Part shown: piece after piece, positions 21,509 to 32,739 of the stretch
Position numbering within the stretch: the first letter of the stretch is position 1
Layout of the letters: each line of letters begins with the position of its first letter
NCBI GenBank assembly: GCA_026770575.1
Contig: MU657211.1
Span: 187,141 to 243,856 of the forward strand
Origin: Pelagophyceae sp. CCMP2097
Taxonomy: Eukaryota; Sar; Pelagophyceae
DNA length: 56,716 bases
Reading direction: 5' to 3'
The notes under the pieces: generated by a model
Database searches by the model: none
Seen by the model: the letters and a program-made list of their open reading frames with translations, nothing else
Told to the model about the DNA's origin: nothing
Program-made: the position numbers and the translations under genes

Positions 21509-21992
21509 TTGATAACGCTGTATAATACGTCCACTTGTCCACTTGCACACTCTTCGGACTAGCCCTCCTACGGCTACTCCACCAAGAAGAGGGACCCGCA
21601 GCGACGCCGTGGATTTGGTGCGGAACACTTTTTTAAAGATCACTACTCGTGTATCGGGGGCCGGGTGCCCACCCGAAACGCGCGAGCCGTCAGGCCGTCG
21701 TCGAGTGTGAGCTGGCGCGTGCGCGAAGAGAGCACGTCGGTGGTAGTAGGTCGATTGCAGCCACCCGCGGCACTCGCCCAGGATGAAGTCTGGGTCTGTG
21801 TCGCATGTTGGGTGGTGGGGTGTTCGGGCGGACGTGTCACACTTTTTAAGGTGACACGTCCTCCGTCATAAATCTGCAAATCGCGGCGGTTTCCACCGAC
21901 GGTTCCTCGTTGCGTGCGCGCCGGCTTCACGCTTCTCGACCTTGACGCCGCCGGGAGCGCGCGAGTCTAGGGCGCCGCGGGGGAGAGCTCGC
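21509..21992. other. convergent 3' region between RAP gene and selenoprotein PDI
   Basis: Holds the 3' UTRs of the RAP protein (+) and the PDI (-). The only strong structure is the 11-bp perfect hairpin at about 21830-21861, listed separately as a candidate SECIS. Confidence 0.6.
21821..21875 (-). promoter_or_regulatory. candidate SECIS element in the PDI 3' UTR
   Basis: Read on the minus strand, starting about 124 nt after the PDI stop codon. ATGA (21869-21866) is followed by a stem GGACGTGTCAC pairing perfectly with GTGACACGTCC, capped by a 10-nt loop with five A residues, and then GCCCGAA. This gives the SECIS elements ATGA, helix, A-rich apical loop, and GA of the 3' quartet. The distance from ATGA to the loop A run (18 nt) is longer than in most eukaryotic SECIS, so the assignment is provisional. 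Location and structure fit a TGA-containing gene. Confidence 0.5.
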
Positions 21993-22910
21993 TTAGAGCT
22001 CGTCCTTCTTGGGCATCGAAGCCAACACCGACTTCATGATGCCGAGGCCGGCCTCCTTGATGGCCGCGAGCTTGTCCTCCTTGGTCTTGGTGAACTCCTC
22101 GTACTGCTTCTGCAGCGTCTCGACGGACGTCTTGAACGTCGTCTCGACTTCGGCGAGCTCGGCCTCGGCCGCGTCGACGAGGGCCTTGAGCGCCACGGCA
22201 TCCATGGCCTGGAACTTGATGATCTCCGCCTTCTTCGCGGCGTCGCAGATGTCGATATTCTTCGGCGAGCACATGGGGTTGAGCTTCTCCTCAGCGAACT
22301 TCTTCAGGGCCTTGTCGTCGCGGCCGCCCTCGTACTTCTGTAAGTCGGCCGGGTCCCCGTACCTATCACATCAGAGTGAGCTTTCTTCACAGCCCAAGAG
22401 GCCCGCGTCTACGCACAGGATGGTCGGGAAGCCCTTGACACCGTTGGAGTCACAGAGAGGCTTGCCCGTCGACGTGCAGTCGACATCGCCGACGAGCTTG
22501 GTGGGATGGTCCTTGTAATCAGACATCAGGGCGTCCCAAGCGGGCCTAGAGGCGATGGACGTCTCGCGCGATGCCCGGGGGGTCCCGCCGCCGCTTCGCA
22601 CGCGAACGAAATATTTCAGGCGACTCGTGGGCGACTTCTTTCATTGAAAGACGCCGGGCGACGCACTTCATCTTCTTGCAGTGGCCTCACCAAGGCGCCA
22701 AGAATTTGATGAAGACCTATAGGCGCGCGCGGTCGAGGTGCACGCCAGAGGCGAGCGACTCGCGACGTTACAAATATTTCCCCAAAAAGAGGTGGCGCAA
22801 AAGAGGTGGCGCCGCACAGTCTTCCCAGCAACTGCGTTGTCGTAGTTGTCGGGAGTGAGCTCCATGGCCGAGGCCGCGCCGAGCGCGAGGGCGAGGACGA
22901 ACTTCATCAT
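21993..22910 (-). CDS. selenoprotein protein disulfide isomerase (WUGHC active site, KDEL)
   Basis: Four exons: 22910-22818, 22716-22667, 22545-22417 and 22362-21993, giving 213 residues counting TGA as selenocysteine. MMKFVLALALGAASAMELTP is a signal peptide. Exon 2 reads VFIKFLAPW-TGA-GHCKKMK (TGA at 22689-22687). Every PDI has W-C-G-H-C-K there, so the TGA replaces exactly the first catalytic cysteine and the frame stays open after it. Exon 3 gives PAWDALMSDYKDHP, VGDVDCTSTGKPLC and KGFPTIL (the cis-Pro loop of the thioredoxin fold). Exon 4 is a helical tail ending in KDEL for ER retention. PDI oxidises and isomerises disulfides in the ER; selenocysteine should raise reactivity. PDI-like selenoproteins are known from microalgae. 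Reading the TGA as a stop would leave a 40-residue stub, which the conserved downstream sequence argues against. Confidence 0.85.
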
Positions 22911-23086
22911 TTTGTCGTGGACACGTGTCGACGTACTTTTAGAAAAGATCGAAAACAACGGAATCGAAATCGGCGAGTTTTGGAATTCTCGGGTTCGTCT
23001 CGACAGGACTGATCGGCGCCCGCCCGGGGGATGGAAGGAGCGGCAGCGGAGCATCTGCCTTGCCCGTCCAAGATGCGGTGCCTCTG

Positions 23087-24591
23087 TTAAAGGAAGCCGC
23101 ACTTTGCGATTTCTTGCTTGCCTATTTCATTGTGCCCGCTTCGCGCGTTGCACTGGAAGTTCGTGCCGAGGGACTGGACGTAGTGGATCCAGAGGTGCGG
23201 GATGTACAAGACGTCGCCGGCTTCCAGGATTGCTTCAAACGCGCGCAGCTCTTGGAAGAGGGGAAACTTGTCCGCGTCGACGGGCCGCGACCAGTCGACC
23301 TGCGAGTGCCTGCCCGAGGGGTGGCCGCGCGGCAGCAGGTAGGCGTGGGCGCACTCGCGCGGCGCGGCCATGACGTATCTCCGCCGGCCCGAGTTGGCAT
23401 GGCTCGGCGGGCCTCCGAGTTCCGCGACAAAGTTTCTGGAGCCGTCGTAGTGCGCCTCCGCTACGATCCCAGCCGCGCCGAAGCGGCAGTGCGCGCCCTT
23501 GGACAGCTTCGGGAACGGCACGAAGAGCGACCTGCACACGGGGGGTCGTCGCGCGGCAAAGCGGGCCCGCGTACGCACTCCTCTGCCGTGAAGATTGGCA
23601 CGTCCTGCGACGTCACGTCGGGCGGCGAGACTCGGAAGTAGTAGTGCGGCTCTAGAATAGTCGTGTTGTAGCTCCGCGCGGCGGACTCGAGCCACTGTGC
23701 ATAAGTCATCCTGACGTCGGTCGTGGGTCTTTGCCACTCGCCGGGCGTGCGGCTGCCCTGGCCATAGTACATAAAGTGGTTGTCGTCGCTCCGCTCCGCC
23801 GTGTACGACCGTCTACCGAGGCGTTTCTCCAAGAAGCCGGGCGTCGACCACTGCGCCGCCGTCTCCATCGCCGCGGCGTTGTTCACGACAATAAACGGCA
23901 ATTCGGCGTCGCGGAACTTGACGGCAGCGGCGTGCTGCAGCTCGTCGTTGTAGTCGAAGCGACAGAGCGAGGCGTAGTGCCGCGGCGGCACTTCTATCGT
24001 GTCGGGCGGCCAGTTTGACGTGAGTTCCAGGATGCCGTACGCGCGCGGGTACGCTGCTTCGACGGGGCCGTCCTGGTCCGTCGCTTTTCGAGCGTCGACG
24101 CCGCGGCTCAATAGGTAGACGTAGCGCGCGCAGTCTAGACTGATGGGGTCGACGGACACAGAGTCTTTTGAATGCGTCGTGTAGTGGCCTCGCCCCAGCG
24201 CTCCTTCGACGCTGTCGACGGCCGCGAGCCTTACCGCCTCGATGGCATTTAAAGACCCCATGTAGACGCCGCCCGGCTCGGACGCGGCGCGCCAGGCGCC
24301 CTTCCAAGTGGCGCCGACGGTTCCTATTCGCCGGAACGCGGCCAGCGGCTTCTCGTAGGACCCCGCCGCGCGGAGCCGCTGCAGCGCCGCCGCCGCCGCG
24401 ACGGCCGTGGCGCCCAGCGGCGCGTCGCGCGGCGCACTTGATGCGCCGGCGGCGAAGTGTGCGATCGCAAACGAGGTGGCCGCGACGCCCACTAAGAGCA
24501 CGACGAAGAGGCACAGCGCCGAGTTTCCGCGACGGCTCCGTCGCAGGTCCCTCCGCTGCGGCGCCTGCGGGCCGCGCCGCATCGAACTCAT
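23087..24591 (-). CDS. membrane-anchored JmjC/cupin-8 Fe(II)/2-oxoglutarate oxygenase
   Basis: Two exons, 24591-23579 and 23531-23087, joined by a 47-nt GTGCGT...GCAG intron, giving 485 residues. After an Arg-rich N-terminus comes one membrane segment (ALCLFVVLLVGVAATSFAIA), giving type II topology. The middle part is unassigned. The C-terminal half is a cupin-8/JmjC domain: IVAEAHYDGSRNFV supplies the HxD pair, RRYVMAAPRE is the 2-oxoglutarate strand, GDVLYIPHLWIHYVQSLG supplies the distal His. The metal triad is intact. Such enzymes hydroxylate proteins or act as demethylases; a lumenal catalytic domain points to the secretory pathway. The start is the ATG after an in-frame GTG. Confidence 0.75.
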
Positions 24592-24788
24592 CGCGGGCGC
24601 CACACACCTCGAAGGCCCAGGGCTTCCGCCGCGCCGCCCGCGCGCGTGCGGATCTCCGAGTCGTTTTTTAGATTATTTTCGGCGATAAATTGTTTCTTGC
24701 CAGTGACTCAAGTTCCAGTCGCGACCGTCGGAAGGAACTTACCCGACCGACCGGACGTCAACGAACCTGGCGCTACCGGCGTCTTATC

Positions 24789-26411
24789 TTAGAAGAGCCG
24801 TAGCCAGTCTTCTACGGCGGCTGCGGCGTCGTAAGGTGTGCGCGGCAGCGCGGAGATGACGGCGATGGAATCTGCGCCGGCGCGGACCACACTGGCGGCA
24901 GTGTCGAGCGTGATGCCGCCGATGCAGACGAGCGGCGTCGTCGGCGGCAGCAAAGCGCGCCACCTTGAGACCATGTCGACGCCGCGCGGCGAAAAGGGCA
25001 CGGACTTTGACGTGGTGCCGAAGATGGGCCCGAGAGCGACGTACGACGGCCGCAGCTGCAGCGCCAGGGCCAGCTCCGACTCGCAGTGCGTCGAGAGGCC
25101 CAGGCGCAGGCCGCTCTCTAAAAGCTCGTTGAGATCCGCGGGTGTGGCGGCCTCCAAGTCCTCCTGGCCGAGGTGGACGCCGTAGGCTCCATGTTTCGCA
25201 GCCAGCCGCCAATGGTCGTTCACCCAGAGGCGCTTGTTGCACCGCCGCGCCGCCGAGACGCAAGAGACGACGGCGGCATCGACGTCGTCCAACGATTGGT
25301 CCTTGACGCGGAGCTGCACGTCGGAAACGCCCAGGTCGAAGAGCTCTTCACACCGCGACGCTGAGTCGCCAATCGCATAGAGGCCCATCGCCGCGCACCC
25401 ATCCAGCGTTGGCGGCGGGAACGCGGCGTTGTCGGCGAAGAACGAATCGAACGCCGGCACGTCGCGCCGCAGCGTCGGGCACGCGTCGCCCTGGACAGGC
25501 CACGTCTGCGACGCCAGTGCGGCTGGCGCGCCCGCGCCCAACTTCGGCGCGTTGGCAATGGCGGCGTGGCAGACGCCCTTGGCGACGACTAAAGCGTCGA
25601 GCATGGGTGCGCCCGACGCCAGGGCGGCGGCTAGAGCGCTGGAGAGCACGCAGCCGGTCCCGTGCGCGCCGCCGGCCACCGCGTCCTCGAGCCGCGGCGA
25701 GGCGAGCCACCAGGCGGCGTTTCCATCGTAAAAGTAGTCGCGGCACCAGGCGGTGTCGGCGTCCCAGTGGCCGCCCTTTAACAAAATGGACTTTGCCTTG
25801 GTCTGCTCCACGAGCGCCGCGGCCGCGCGCCGGACGTCGGCCGGCGCCGAGATGGCGCCGGCGGCCCAGCCCAAAAGCTGCTCGGCCTCGCGCGCGTTGG
25901 GCGTGAGCACGTCGCAGCGGGGGAGCACGCGGCTCAGGACGACTGCGCGGCCTTCGTCGTCGATCAACTTCGTGCCCGACGACGACGCAAGCAGCGGGTC
26001 GACGACGACGCGGCAGTGTTTGGGCTTGCGGGCCTCGAAATAATCAGCGACTTCAATCGCCGTGGCCGCCGTGCAGAGCATGCCGACCTTGACCGCGTCT
26101 GGCGCGAGGTCGACCTCGAGCGCGGCCAGCGTCGCTCGGACGTGCGCCGCCGGCGTCACGGCGACGCCGAAGACGCCTAGCGTGTTCTGCGCCGTCAGCC
26201 CCGTGACGACGCTGCAGCCGTGCACGCCCAGGGCGTGGAAGGCGCGGAGGTCCGCCTCGACCCCGGCGCCGCCGCCAGAGTCCGACCCGGCAATAGTCCA
26301 CGCTATAGGCCGCTTCGACACCGCGCTCAGCGCCCGCGCGCCCGAGCGGCCGCCCACGGCGCACAGCAAGAGGCACCGCCGCGCAAACGCGCGCGCGGCG
26401 GGCCGAGCCAT
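24789..26411 (-). CDS. bifunctional ThiD-ThiE: HMP-P kinase / thiamine phosphate synthase
   Basis: Single exon, about 540 residues. An Arg/Ala-rich leader of about 35 residues ([20 protein letters not shown]) looks like an organelle-targeting or signal sequence. The ThiD half follows: [45 protein letters not shown] and the anion-hole [16 protein letters not shown]. From about residue 300 the ThiE half shows [39 protein letters not shown] and VCIGGITLD. ThiD phosphorylates HMP-P to HMP-PP and ThiE couples it to thiazole phosphate, giving thiamine phosphate. This is the order of plant TH1-type enzymes. No TPP aptamer (CTGAGA with a downstream ACC/GCG core) was seen in either flank. Confidence 0.92.
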   Translation of the reverse strand: MARPAARAFARRCLLLCAVGGRSGARALSAVSKRPIAWTIAGSDSGGGAGVEADLRAFHALGVHGCSVVTGLTAQNTLGVFGVAVTPAAHVRATLAALEVDLAPDAVKVGMLCTAATAIEVADYFEARKPKHCRVVVDPLLASSSGTKLIDDEGRAVVLSRVLPRCDVLTPNAREAEQLLGWAAGAISAPADVRRAAAALVEQTKAKSILLKGGHWDADTAWCRDYFYDGNAAWWLASPRLEDAVAGGAHGTGCVLSSALAAALASGAPMLDALVVAKGVCHAAIANAPKLGAGAPAALASQTWPVQGDACPTLRRDVPAFDSFFADNAAFPPPTLDGCAAMGLYAIGDSASRCEELFDLGVSDVQLRVKDQSLDDVDAAVVSCVSAARRCNKRLWVNDHWRLAAKHGAYGVHLGQEDLEAATPADLNELLESGLRLGLSTHCESELALALQLRPSYVALGPIFGTTSKSVPFSPRGVDMVSRWRALLPPTTPLVCIGGITLDTAASVVRAGADSIAVISALPRTPYDAAAAVEDWLRLF

Positions 26412-26613
26412 GCTTCCACGGGACGACGACGTCACGACGTCTCGAGTTCCCGATACGACCGTAACGACGATAAGGAGAATTTGTGCAGGGTTGACAACAG
26501 TTTCAAGTTGTACGAGTCTTTCGTCGAATCAGCGTCGACGGACTCGTCACGGAGCTCGTCGACGGCGCGCGCCCTTGCTTGGCGCGGGTGCGGGAGGCCC
26601 GCGGGCGGCCTCG

Positions 26614-28211
26614 ATGGCGAAGCTCGAGCCATCGCCGGTGGCCACCGACGACGGCGGCGCGGACCGGACTGCTGCGCGGAGCCGCATCGGGGCCTTGGAA
26701 GAGGAGCTCAAGTCGCTGCGCGCGGCGAACCGATTGCTCGAGACGGAGCTGCGCGAGACTACCGAGACCATGTCGGCCAACGTCGAGGACCGGGACCGCG
26801 TCATCGCCATGAAAGGGCAAATCATCCAGGATTTGGTGCACCAGCGCGCCGAGTACGTAGCTCTGCGCAGCCGAGGGGCCCATACGATTATTCTGGCGCA
26901 GGATCGAGCGCGGCATCGCCACGACGAAGGAGCGCCACCACGTGCGTCCCCGGGGATGGCTCGCTTCGGGCCGCCTCGCGCGCCTCTTGACGCGCGCGAA
27001 AAGGCGCTCTTCGCGTCCTCCGCGACCGAGTACACGGCCAAGCGCCTCTCCATGGAACGCGAGGGCGAAGAGGTGGAGCTGCAGCTCGAAAAGTTCGGCA
27101 AGCTCCAGCTCCAGCGCACCGTCCGCGCCAGCGTCGAAGGCAGCCTGTTGTGGCTCGCGGACAGACTGCTTCGGCGCATGCCCGTGCACGAGGCATGAGG
27201 GTTACCGGCAAGGAGTGACAAGAGCGATGCATGCCTCGACGCTCGAGACTGTGGCTCTTGCGGGCTCTGTCCGAAGTCGCTGGTCGACGTCGCCCGCGCA
27301 GGCGCTGACGGACGAGCTATACGCTGCGCGCGCCGACTTCGACGCCGTCGTGGCTGAGCAGGCGCAGGCCATGGCCGCTTTTGAGGACAAGATCAAAGCC
27401 GAGGAGCTCGGCTGGGTCCAGGAGCTGGCGTGCGTGTCCTCGGGAGTCGTGGCCGGCGTGTCCTTGAGAGGCCCTCGGGCGGCGTTGAGCGGCCCTTAGG
27501 CGGTCCGCCGAGGCGTCTGCGAAGAAGCAAAAGGAGATTGTGGACAACGTCACTCTAAAGTTCGACACCATGCAGCGCGAGCACCGCGAGATGCAGCGGA
27601 GAATGCGCCACCAGGCCCTGGCCATCGGCCGGCTGCTGGATGAGAACAAGGCCAAGCTCGAGGCCAAAACTTTGAAACGCGTCGAGTACGATTCTTTAGT
27701 CGAGGAAAACGCCCTCTCGCACAAAAAGCTCGGCCGCCTCGCGCACGCCGCCGAGCAGGCCTCCTTCCTCGGCTTCGGCGACTCGACGCTCGCCACGATC
27801 GACGGAAGCACGTTTGGGGCGCACTTTGCGCTCCACGCCTCCGTCGACGGCTCGCTCGCCGCGTCGAGACAGCCGAGCCCGCCGCGGCCGTCGCCGGTCC
27901 TCGAGAGCCCCGCCTCTCAGCGCGCCTCGACGCCCGCGGCGCGCGCCTCGTCGCCGGCGCGCGACTATAGCGCTTCCGCGACGCCCACGGCGCCGCGGTT
28001 GCCGCAGCCGCCGCGCCGGGCGGCGAGCCAGTTCGTCATCAAGACGGGCAGGCAGCTCGTCGACCCGCGGGACGCGGAAGACGCGCCGCCCGGCTTTGAG
28101 CAGCTCGACGTTTGGTTGGGAGAAGCGCTCGAGAAGTCCGCCGCCGCGAGCAAGAGCCTCGACGTCTTCCTCGCCTCGGCGCCGTACCCCCGAAATCCCC
28201 GAAGCGAGTAA
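26614..28211 (+). CDS. coiled-coil protein
   Basis: Model: 26614-27183, 27302-27429 and 27500-28211, giving 469 residues. The first boundary (GTGCAC donor at 27184) is less certain than the GTGCGT...TTAG intron at 27430-27499. Heptad-rich helices recur: [60 protein letters not shown] and [20 protein letters not shown]. The last third is Ser/Pro/Ala-rich, with a short conserved-looking end ([15 protein letters not shown]). The stretch at 26860-26990 is a poor coding match and may hide another intron (possible GTAGCTC donor after RAEY). No family was recognised; a structural or scaffold role is inferred from the coiled coil alone. Confidence 0.6.
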
Positions 28212-28482
28212 GCGATTCGTCAGCCTCGCACGGCTCTGGCGGACGCGGCGCCGCGCGCGGTCCGCGTACGCAGAGAATCGATTGAGTTGACGTCCAATTT
28301 TTGCAAAATCAAACGTCGACGTATGTCAACAAATCCAGGAACGTGCTTGTGCTTTTCTGCGCGCATATCCGCGCAAGGGTTGCGCGCCAGCCGCCCATCT
28401 TGGGAATCGGCATCCGCGGCGCGTTCCCGCGGGCGTGGACGTCCGTGGACGCGGGCGTGGGATCGGGCGGAAAGTTTGTCGC

Positions 28483-30787
28483 ATGTCCGGCGGGCCAACG
28501 TCCGGTGGCTTCGGCATGCCGTACCACCGGCCTTCGTCGTCGGCGGCGCCGCCGCCGCCGCCGACGGCACCGGATACTTTGCGCATCTCCGTCGTCAGCT
28601 GCGCCAACCTGAAGATCAAAGACCGAGGGTTCTTCGGCGTCGGCGGCTCCAGCGACCCGTGAGTTGTGGTGCAACTCTGCAAGGCAGCCGATTGTATACA
28701 GCTGCCGGCGTCATTTCGTGGTAGGTTCGTGCAGCTCGTGCTGGGTGACGAAAAGATGCGGACGCGGACGATAAAGAAGGACTTGAACCCAAGGTTCGAG
28801 GAGACGTTCGAAGTCCAGCTCATCGGCGACGGCCACGCGCGCGGCCGCGCGCTCACCGTGCCTTTAGAAGTGACGGTCTGGGACGAGGACCTGGGCGGGC
28901 TGAAGCAGGACTTTATCGGGAAGATTGCTGTGGATTTCGTGGCCCCGGACGTCGTGCGCTACCAGCTCTGCGACAGAAAGGGCAAGCCCGACGTCGGCCG
29001 CGGCACCGTCGAGCTCAAATTGGAGCTCGTGGACACGAGCTGCCAGTGGTTCAAAGAGCCTTTAGATGACGTGACGAAACCGCCCAACGAATTCCGAATC
29101 GCCTTACTCCGAGGCAGGAAGCTTAAGGCCATGGACGGCATCCTCTGCTCCACTTCCGACCCCTACGTCGTTTTGACTGTCGACTCGCCCGAGTGCGTCG
29201 CAGAGTTCCGCACCGCGACAAGGATGCGAACGCTGTCTCCCGTCTGGGACGAGGAATTTGCTTTCGAAGCCTCGCAAGACGCTACCGTACACCTCACAGT
29301 CTACGACTACGACGTCGGCCGCAAGGACGACGTCCTGGACCACGCGCGCCTGTCGCTACAGCAGCTGGTGGCGCGGCCGCCGGGCGGGAAGCCGACGAAG
29401 CACGCGCAAGCGGCCGTGTGCCGCTGGCTCCCGCTGGACCGCCGCTCCGAAGTTTTAGTCGTCGCGCAGTGGCGCTACTCGGCCCGCATCGCCGCGCCGT
29501 TTAGAGGGGCGCACGTCGACGCATTAGCTTTTGCGTTTCCAGAGGCGCTGCGGGGCGACGTATCCAACTTATACGATGATTACGACGGCGACGTCCAGTC
29601 GGCGTGCGCCGCTCTGACTTTGAAGTACGTCGGCGGCGCCGGCCGGAGCTTTCGATTCGCGCACGCTCCTGTCCGTTTGAACTCTTTTATTAAGAGCGAC
29701 GTGCACCGCGACCCGACCGCTTCCGACTCCCCACCGAGGCGCGACTCCGACGACTCCGTCACCCCGGACGACGGGCTCACGGCGACGGAGGATTTGACGT
29801 GGTCTTACTTTGCAGAGGAAACAAATCCCTTACTCGCCGAGGCCGCCGCGGCGGTCAACGCCAACGCAAACGCCGCCAACGCAGACGCCGCCAACGCAGA
29901 CGCAAACGCGCCGGCGGGCGACACGCCTCGCTCGGTGGCGGCGCGGCTGCTGCGCGCGCAGCCTGCCGTGGCGCTGCTGCCGACGGCGGTGGGTTTGGAC
30001 AGGTCGAAGCGCATTAAGATAGAAACAACGTTTAGTTTGGAGAACAACACGCTCGAGGAGCAGAGCAGCGTCCGGCTCTGGGCCGCGGAGCACTTCCAGG
30101 GCGAGACGATGCTCAAGGTGGCCGTGCACCGCAGCGCGCGCGACTTTGTCACGCTCCGGCAAGGCTTGGAGTACAAGTGCGTACTCTTTTGCGTGTCTCA
30201 ACACCCTTTGATGACTTGGTCAGAGCCGTCACGCTTTCCCCCAGGCTCGCGCGGACGGCGGCGGTGGCGCGCGGGGGCGCGGACGAGCTTCCGGAGCTGC
30301 CGCCGTGGATCGCAAAGCTCGCAAACTTTAAGCCCATTCAGCGCGACGCGCGGCGCTTCGCCACCGCCGCGTCCGTCGGCGCCATCGGCCTCGTCGGCGT
30401 TTCCGTGGCCGCCTGCGCCGGCGGTATGGAAACGCGGCACGGGGATGAATCCCGGCGAGAGACGCGGGGGGATTCGTGCGTCGTCGAAAAAACGGTTCCG
30501 TTTGGGTCATAGGCAAAGGTGCGCCGAAAAGGCGCCGCCGCATGAATATCAATAATCACGGGTGCCGGAGTGATGACTAATAACGGGTGCCGGAGTGAGT
30601 GCCAGCGGCGGCTTTTTCAAAGCCGCGCTAGGTGGCGACGGGCGGGCTGGCTCCGGCGGTCCTCGCCGCGGGCGGCCTCGCCGTCGGCGCCGCGGCGGCG
30701 GCCGGCGTGCAGCTCGGCCACCGCGTCGACGCCAAGCAATACGCCGCGTCTGCGATTTTGGTCTACGGGATGGGCGAGGACCTCTGA
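28483..30787 (+). CDS. tandem C2-domain protein with C-terminal hydrophobic region
   Basis: Four exons: 28483-28658, 28725-30176, 30224-30404 and 30632-30787, giving 654 residues. A Pro/Ser-rich start leads into the first C2 domain: LRISVVSCANLKIKDRG, then across the intron FVQLVLGDEKMRTRTIKK, LNPRFEETFEVQL and PLEVTVWDEDLGGLKQDFIG. The second C2 domain follows (FRIALLRGRKLKAMDGI, STSDPYVVLTV, LSPVWDEEFAF, VYDYDVGRKDDVL). Asp residues at the Ca2+-binding loops are mostly kept, so Ca2+-dependent membrane binding is plausible. After an Ala/Asn repeat comes a unique region and a Gly/Ala-rich hydrophobic C-terminus (VGAIGLVGVS...). The last splice is less certain. The next reading frame, a PAK-like kinase, begins immediately, and the two could be one gene. 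Confidence 0.7.
30553..30600 (+). repeat. direct repeat in intron
   Basis: Two copies of aat(c/a)acgggtgccggagtga within the proposed last intron of the C2 gene. Confidence 0.6.
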
Positions 30788-30788
30788 G

Positions 30789-32534
30789 ATGCCACCATGC
30801 CACCGGCGCCTCGTCGCCGAATTGAGATGCCACCGGCGCCTCGTCGCCAGCGCGTCATCTCAGAGGTCACCCGCCTTCTCAGAGGCCACCGGCGCCTCGT
30901 CGTATTCGGCGCGCGTGGTCGCCTTGGTGACGGCCTTTGCTAGGCTCTACGAGTCGCACGTCAAGTCTGGGCGGTATGATCTGGCTTGGCTGGTGCACGT
31001 GATTTCCATTGTGGACAAGGCCGGCGACGCCGAATCCTCCGCTTTCCTCAAACGCTTCCTTTGCCACGGCGCCGACGTCGCAAAAGCGCCGAAGAAGGTC
31101 TCCTTCGACCCGACAACGGACGAGGCCAAGGGCGGCTTCCCGGACTTCCCCCTGACGTCCAAGATTCTAGAAGGCTCCGGCGTGCGGCGGCGAATCAAGA
31201 AGCTCCTCTCCCGCACCAAGTCGGAAAAGGCCATGCCGAAGCCCATGGACATTGGAAACCCGACGGACTTTCAAAGGTTGACTCACGTCGAGGCCAAGGA
31301 CGCGGGCTTCACGGGCCTCCCGCCAGAATGGCAGCGCGCCCTAGAGGCGGCGGGCCTCTCCGAGGAGCAGATCGGGCTGGACCCCGACGCGGCCGTCGAC
31401 GCGCTGGCCTTTACCATGCGAAGGTCGACCATCGAGCCGGAGGAGGAGGACGAAGAAGAATTCGCAAGGAGTACGACCCTCCGCCGACCCAACCAGCTCC
31501 ACCTCCCGACGGCGTCCGAGGTCGACCTGCACTTGGACCGCGTCTTCTCCGACGAGATCGAAGAGTGCGTCTTTTGTCTGTTCGATGCTTTGGAGCGCCG
31601 TCCCGAGTGTCGACGCGTCAGGCGCGACCCGGTCCCCGGCACGTTCGACGGTTTGGAGAAGCTCGGATCCGGCGTCACGGGCGTCGTCTACGCGGCGACG
31701 GACGTGCGCACGGGGGCCAAGGTGGCGTTGAAGTACTGCCCGTTGGCCGAGCTGAAGCACCTCAAGTGAGTGAACAATGTGTGGAGGCCCGTGGGGTTCT
31801 TCGAAGCGGTGGAGCGTGGGCCGACGAAACGACGCAATCTGGCTAGGACGGAGATCGCGCTGCAGCGCCTGTGCAGCCACGCGAACGTTGTGAACTTGCT
31901 GGAGGCGTTCCAGACGAAAGAGGACGTCATCCTTGTTTTGGAGCTGATGACGGCGCCCCTGACAAACCTCTGCGACGACCCCAACGCGGAGATGCACATT
32001 GCGTACGTGCTGGAGCAGACGCTGGCCGCGCTGGAGTTTATGCACGGCCAGCACCGCCTTCATCGAGACATCAAGAGCGACAATCTTCTAGTCGATTTAG
32101 AAGGCCGCGTCAAGGTGGCCGACTTTGGCTTCGCGGCGCCGCTGTCCAAGCAGCAGCAGCAGCGCGCCTCGGTCGTGGGCACGCCGTGCTGGATGGCGCC
32201 GGAACTCATTCGGGCCGAGCAGTACGGCTGCGGCGTGGATTGCTGGAGTTTGGGCATCGTCGGCATCGAGCTCGCGCAGTGCATCCCGCCGTACATGGAC
32301 GAGCCGCCGATGCGCGCGTTGTTCATGATCGCGGCCAACGCGCCGCCGGTGCTGGACGAGCCCTGGAACTGGTCCGACTCGTTTTCGCATTTCCTCCACG
32401 CCGCGCTGGTCAAGGACCCCTCTCAACGCGCCTCTTCCGCCTCGCTGAGGGCGCACCCGTTCGCCCAGTCCAAGTGCACGCAGGCCGAGTTTGCGATCCT
32501 GGTGAAGCAAAGGTTGGCCGCGAGTCGAGATTGA
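30789..32534 (+). CDS. PAK-like (STE20 group) protein kinase with CRIB motif
   Basis: Exons 30789-31765 and 31847-32534 (GTGAGT...CTAG intron), giving 554 residues if the ATG at 30789 is used. That start is weak because the first 45 residues come from a repeat (EMPPCHRRLVA). At about 155-186 the CRIB/p21-binding motif reads IGNPTDFQRLTHV then GFTGLPPEWQ, the site that binds Rho-class GTPases such as Rac and Cdc42. The kinase shows a Gly loop LGSGVTGVVY, VALKYC (catalytic Lys), HRLHRDIKSDN, VADFGFAA, and GTPCWMAPELI (typical STE20 activation segment). All catalytic residues are present. PAKs control cytoskeleton and polarity. Because it follows the C2 gene with a 1-base gap, a C2-CRIB-kinase fusion is possible. 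Confidence 0.8.
30795..30903 (+). repeat. repeats of gccaccggcgcctcgtcg
   Basis: Three copies of gccaccggcgcctcgtcg (near 30797, 30827 and 30885) plus a truncated one, at the boundary between the C2 and kinase reading frames. Probably part of an unrecognised intron or a local minisatellite. Confidence 0.55.
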
Positions 32535-32739
32535 TCTTTTCCCGGCGGAGTTGTACCTCGACCCGCCTGACGTACTCGGGATTCCTAACGTCATTTTTCA
32601 GCCGCCGCCTCGATCGGATTAGGGCCGTCCTCAAGACCCCCAGTCTTTCGGGTTCCAGACAAGCCCCCCCAGTGTCTCCTGAAGGTGGCCACTGCAATTG
32701 CAGTTGGTCCTCCACCATTAACTGGAGGGGTTCCGACTG

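Noticed and set aside
21831..21861. Hairpin as a bacterial-type rho-independent terminator
   Set aside because: The genes are eukaryotic, spliced and intron-rich; a 3' UTR role fits better.
22687..22689. TGA as a disabling stop making the PDI a pseudogene
   Set aside because: It replaces precisely the catalytic Cys, the frame and splice sites stay intact for three more exons, KDEL is kept, and a SECIS-like hairpin follows.
24600..26620. TPP riboswitch next to the thiamine gene
   Set aside because: No CTGAGA plus ACC..GCG core was seen in either flank; a covariance search would settle it.
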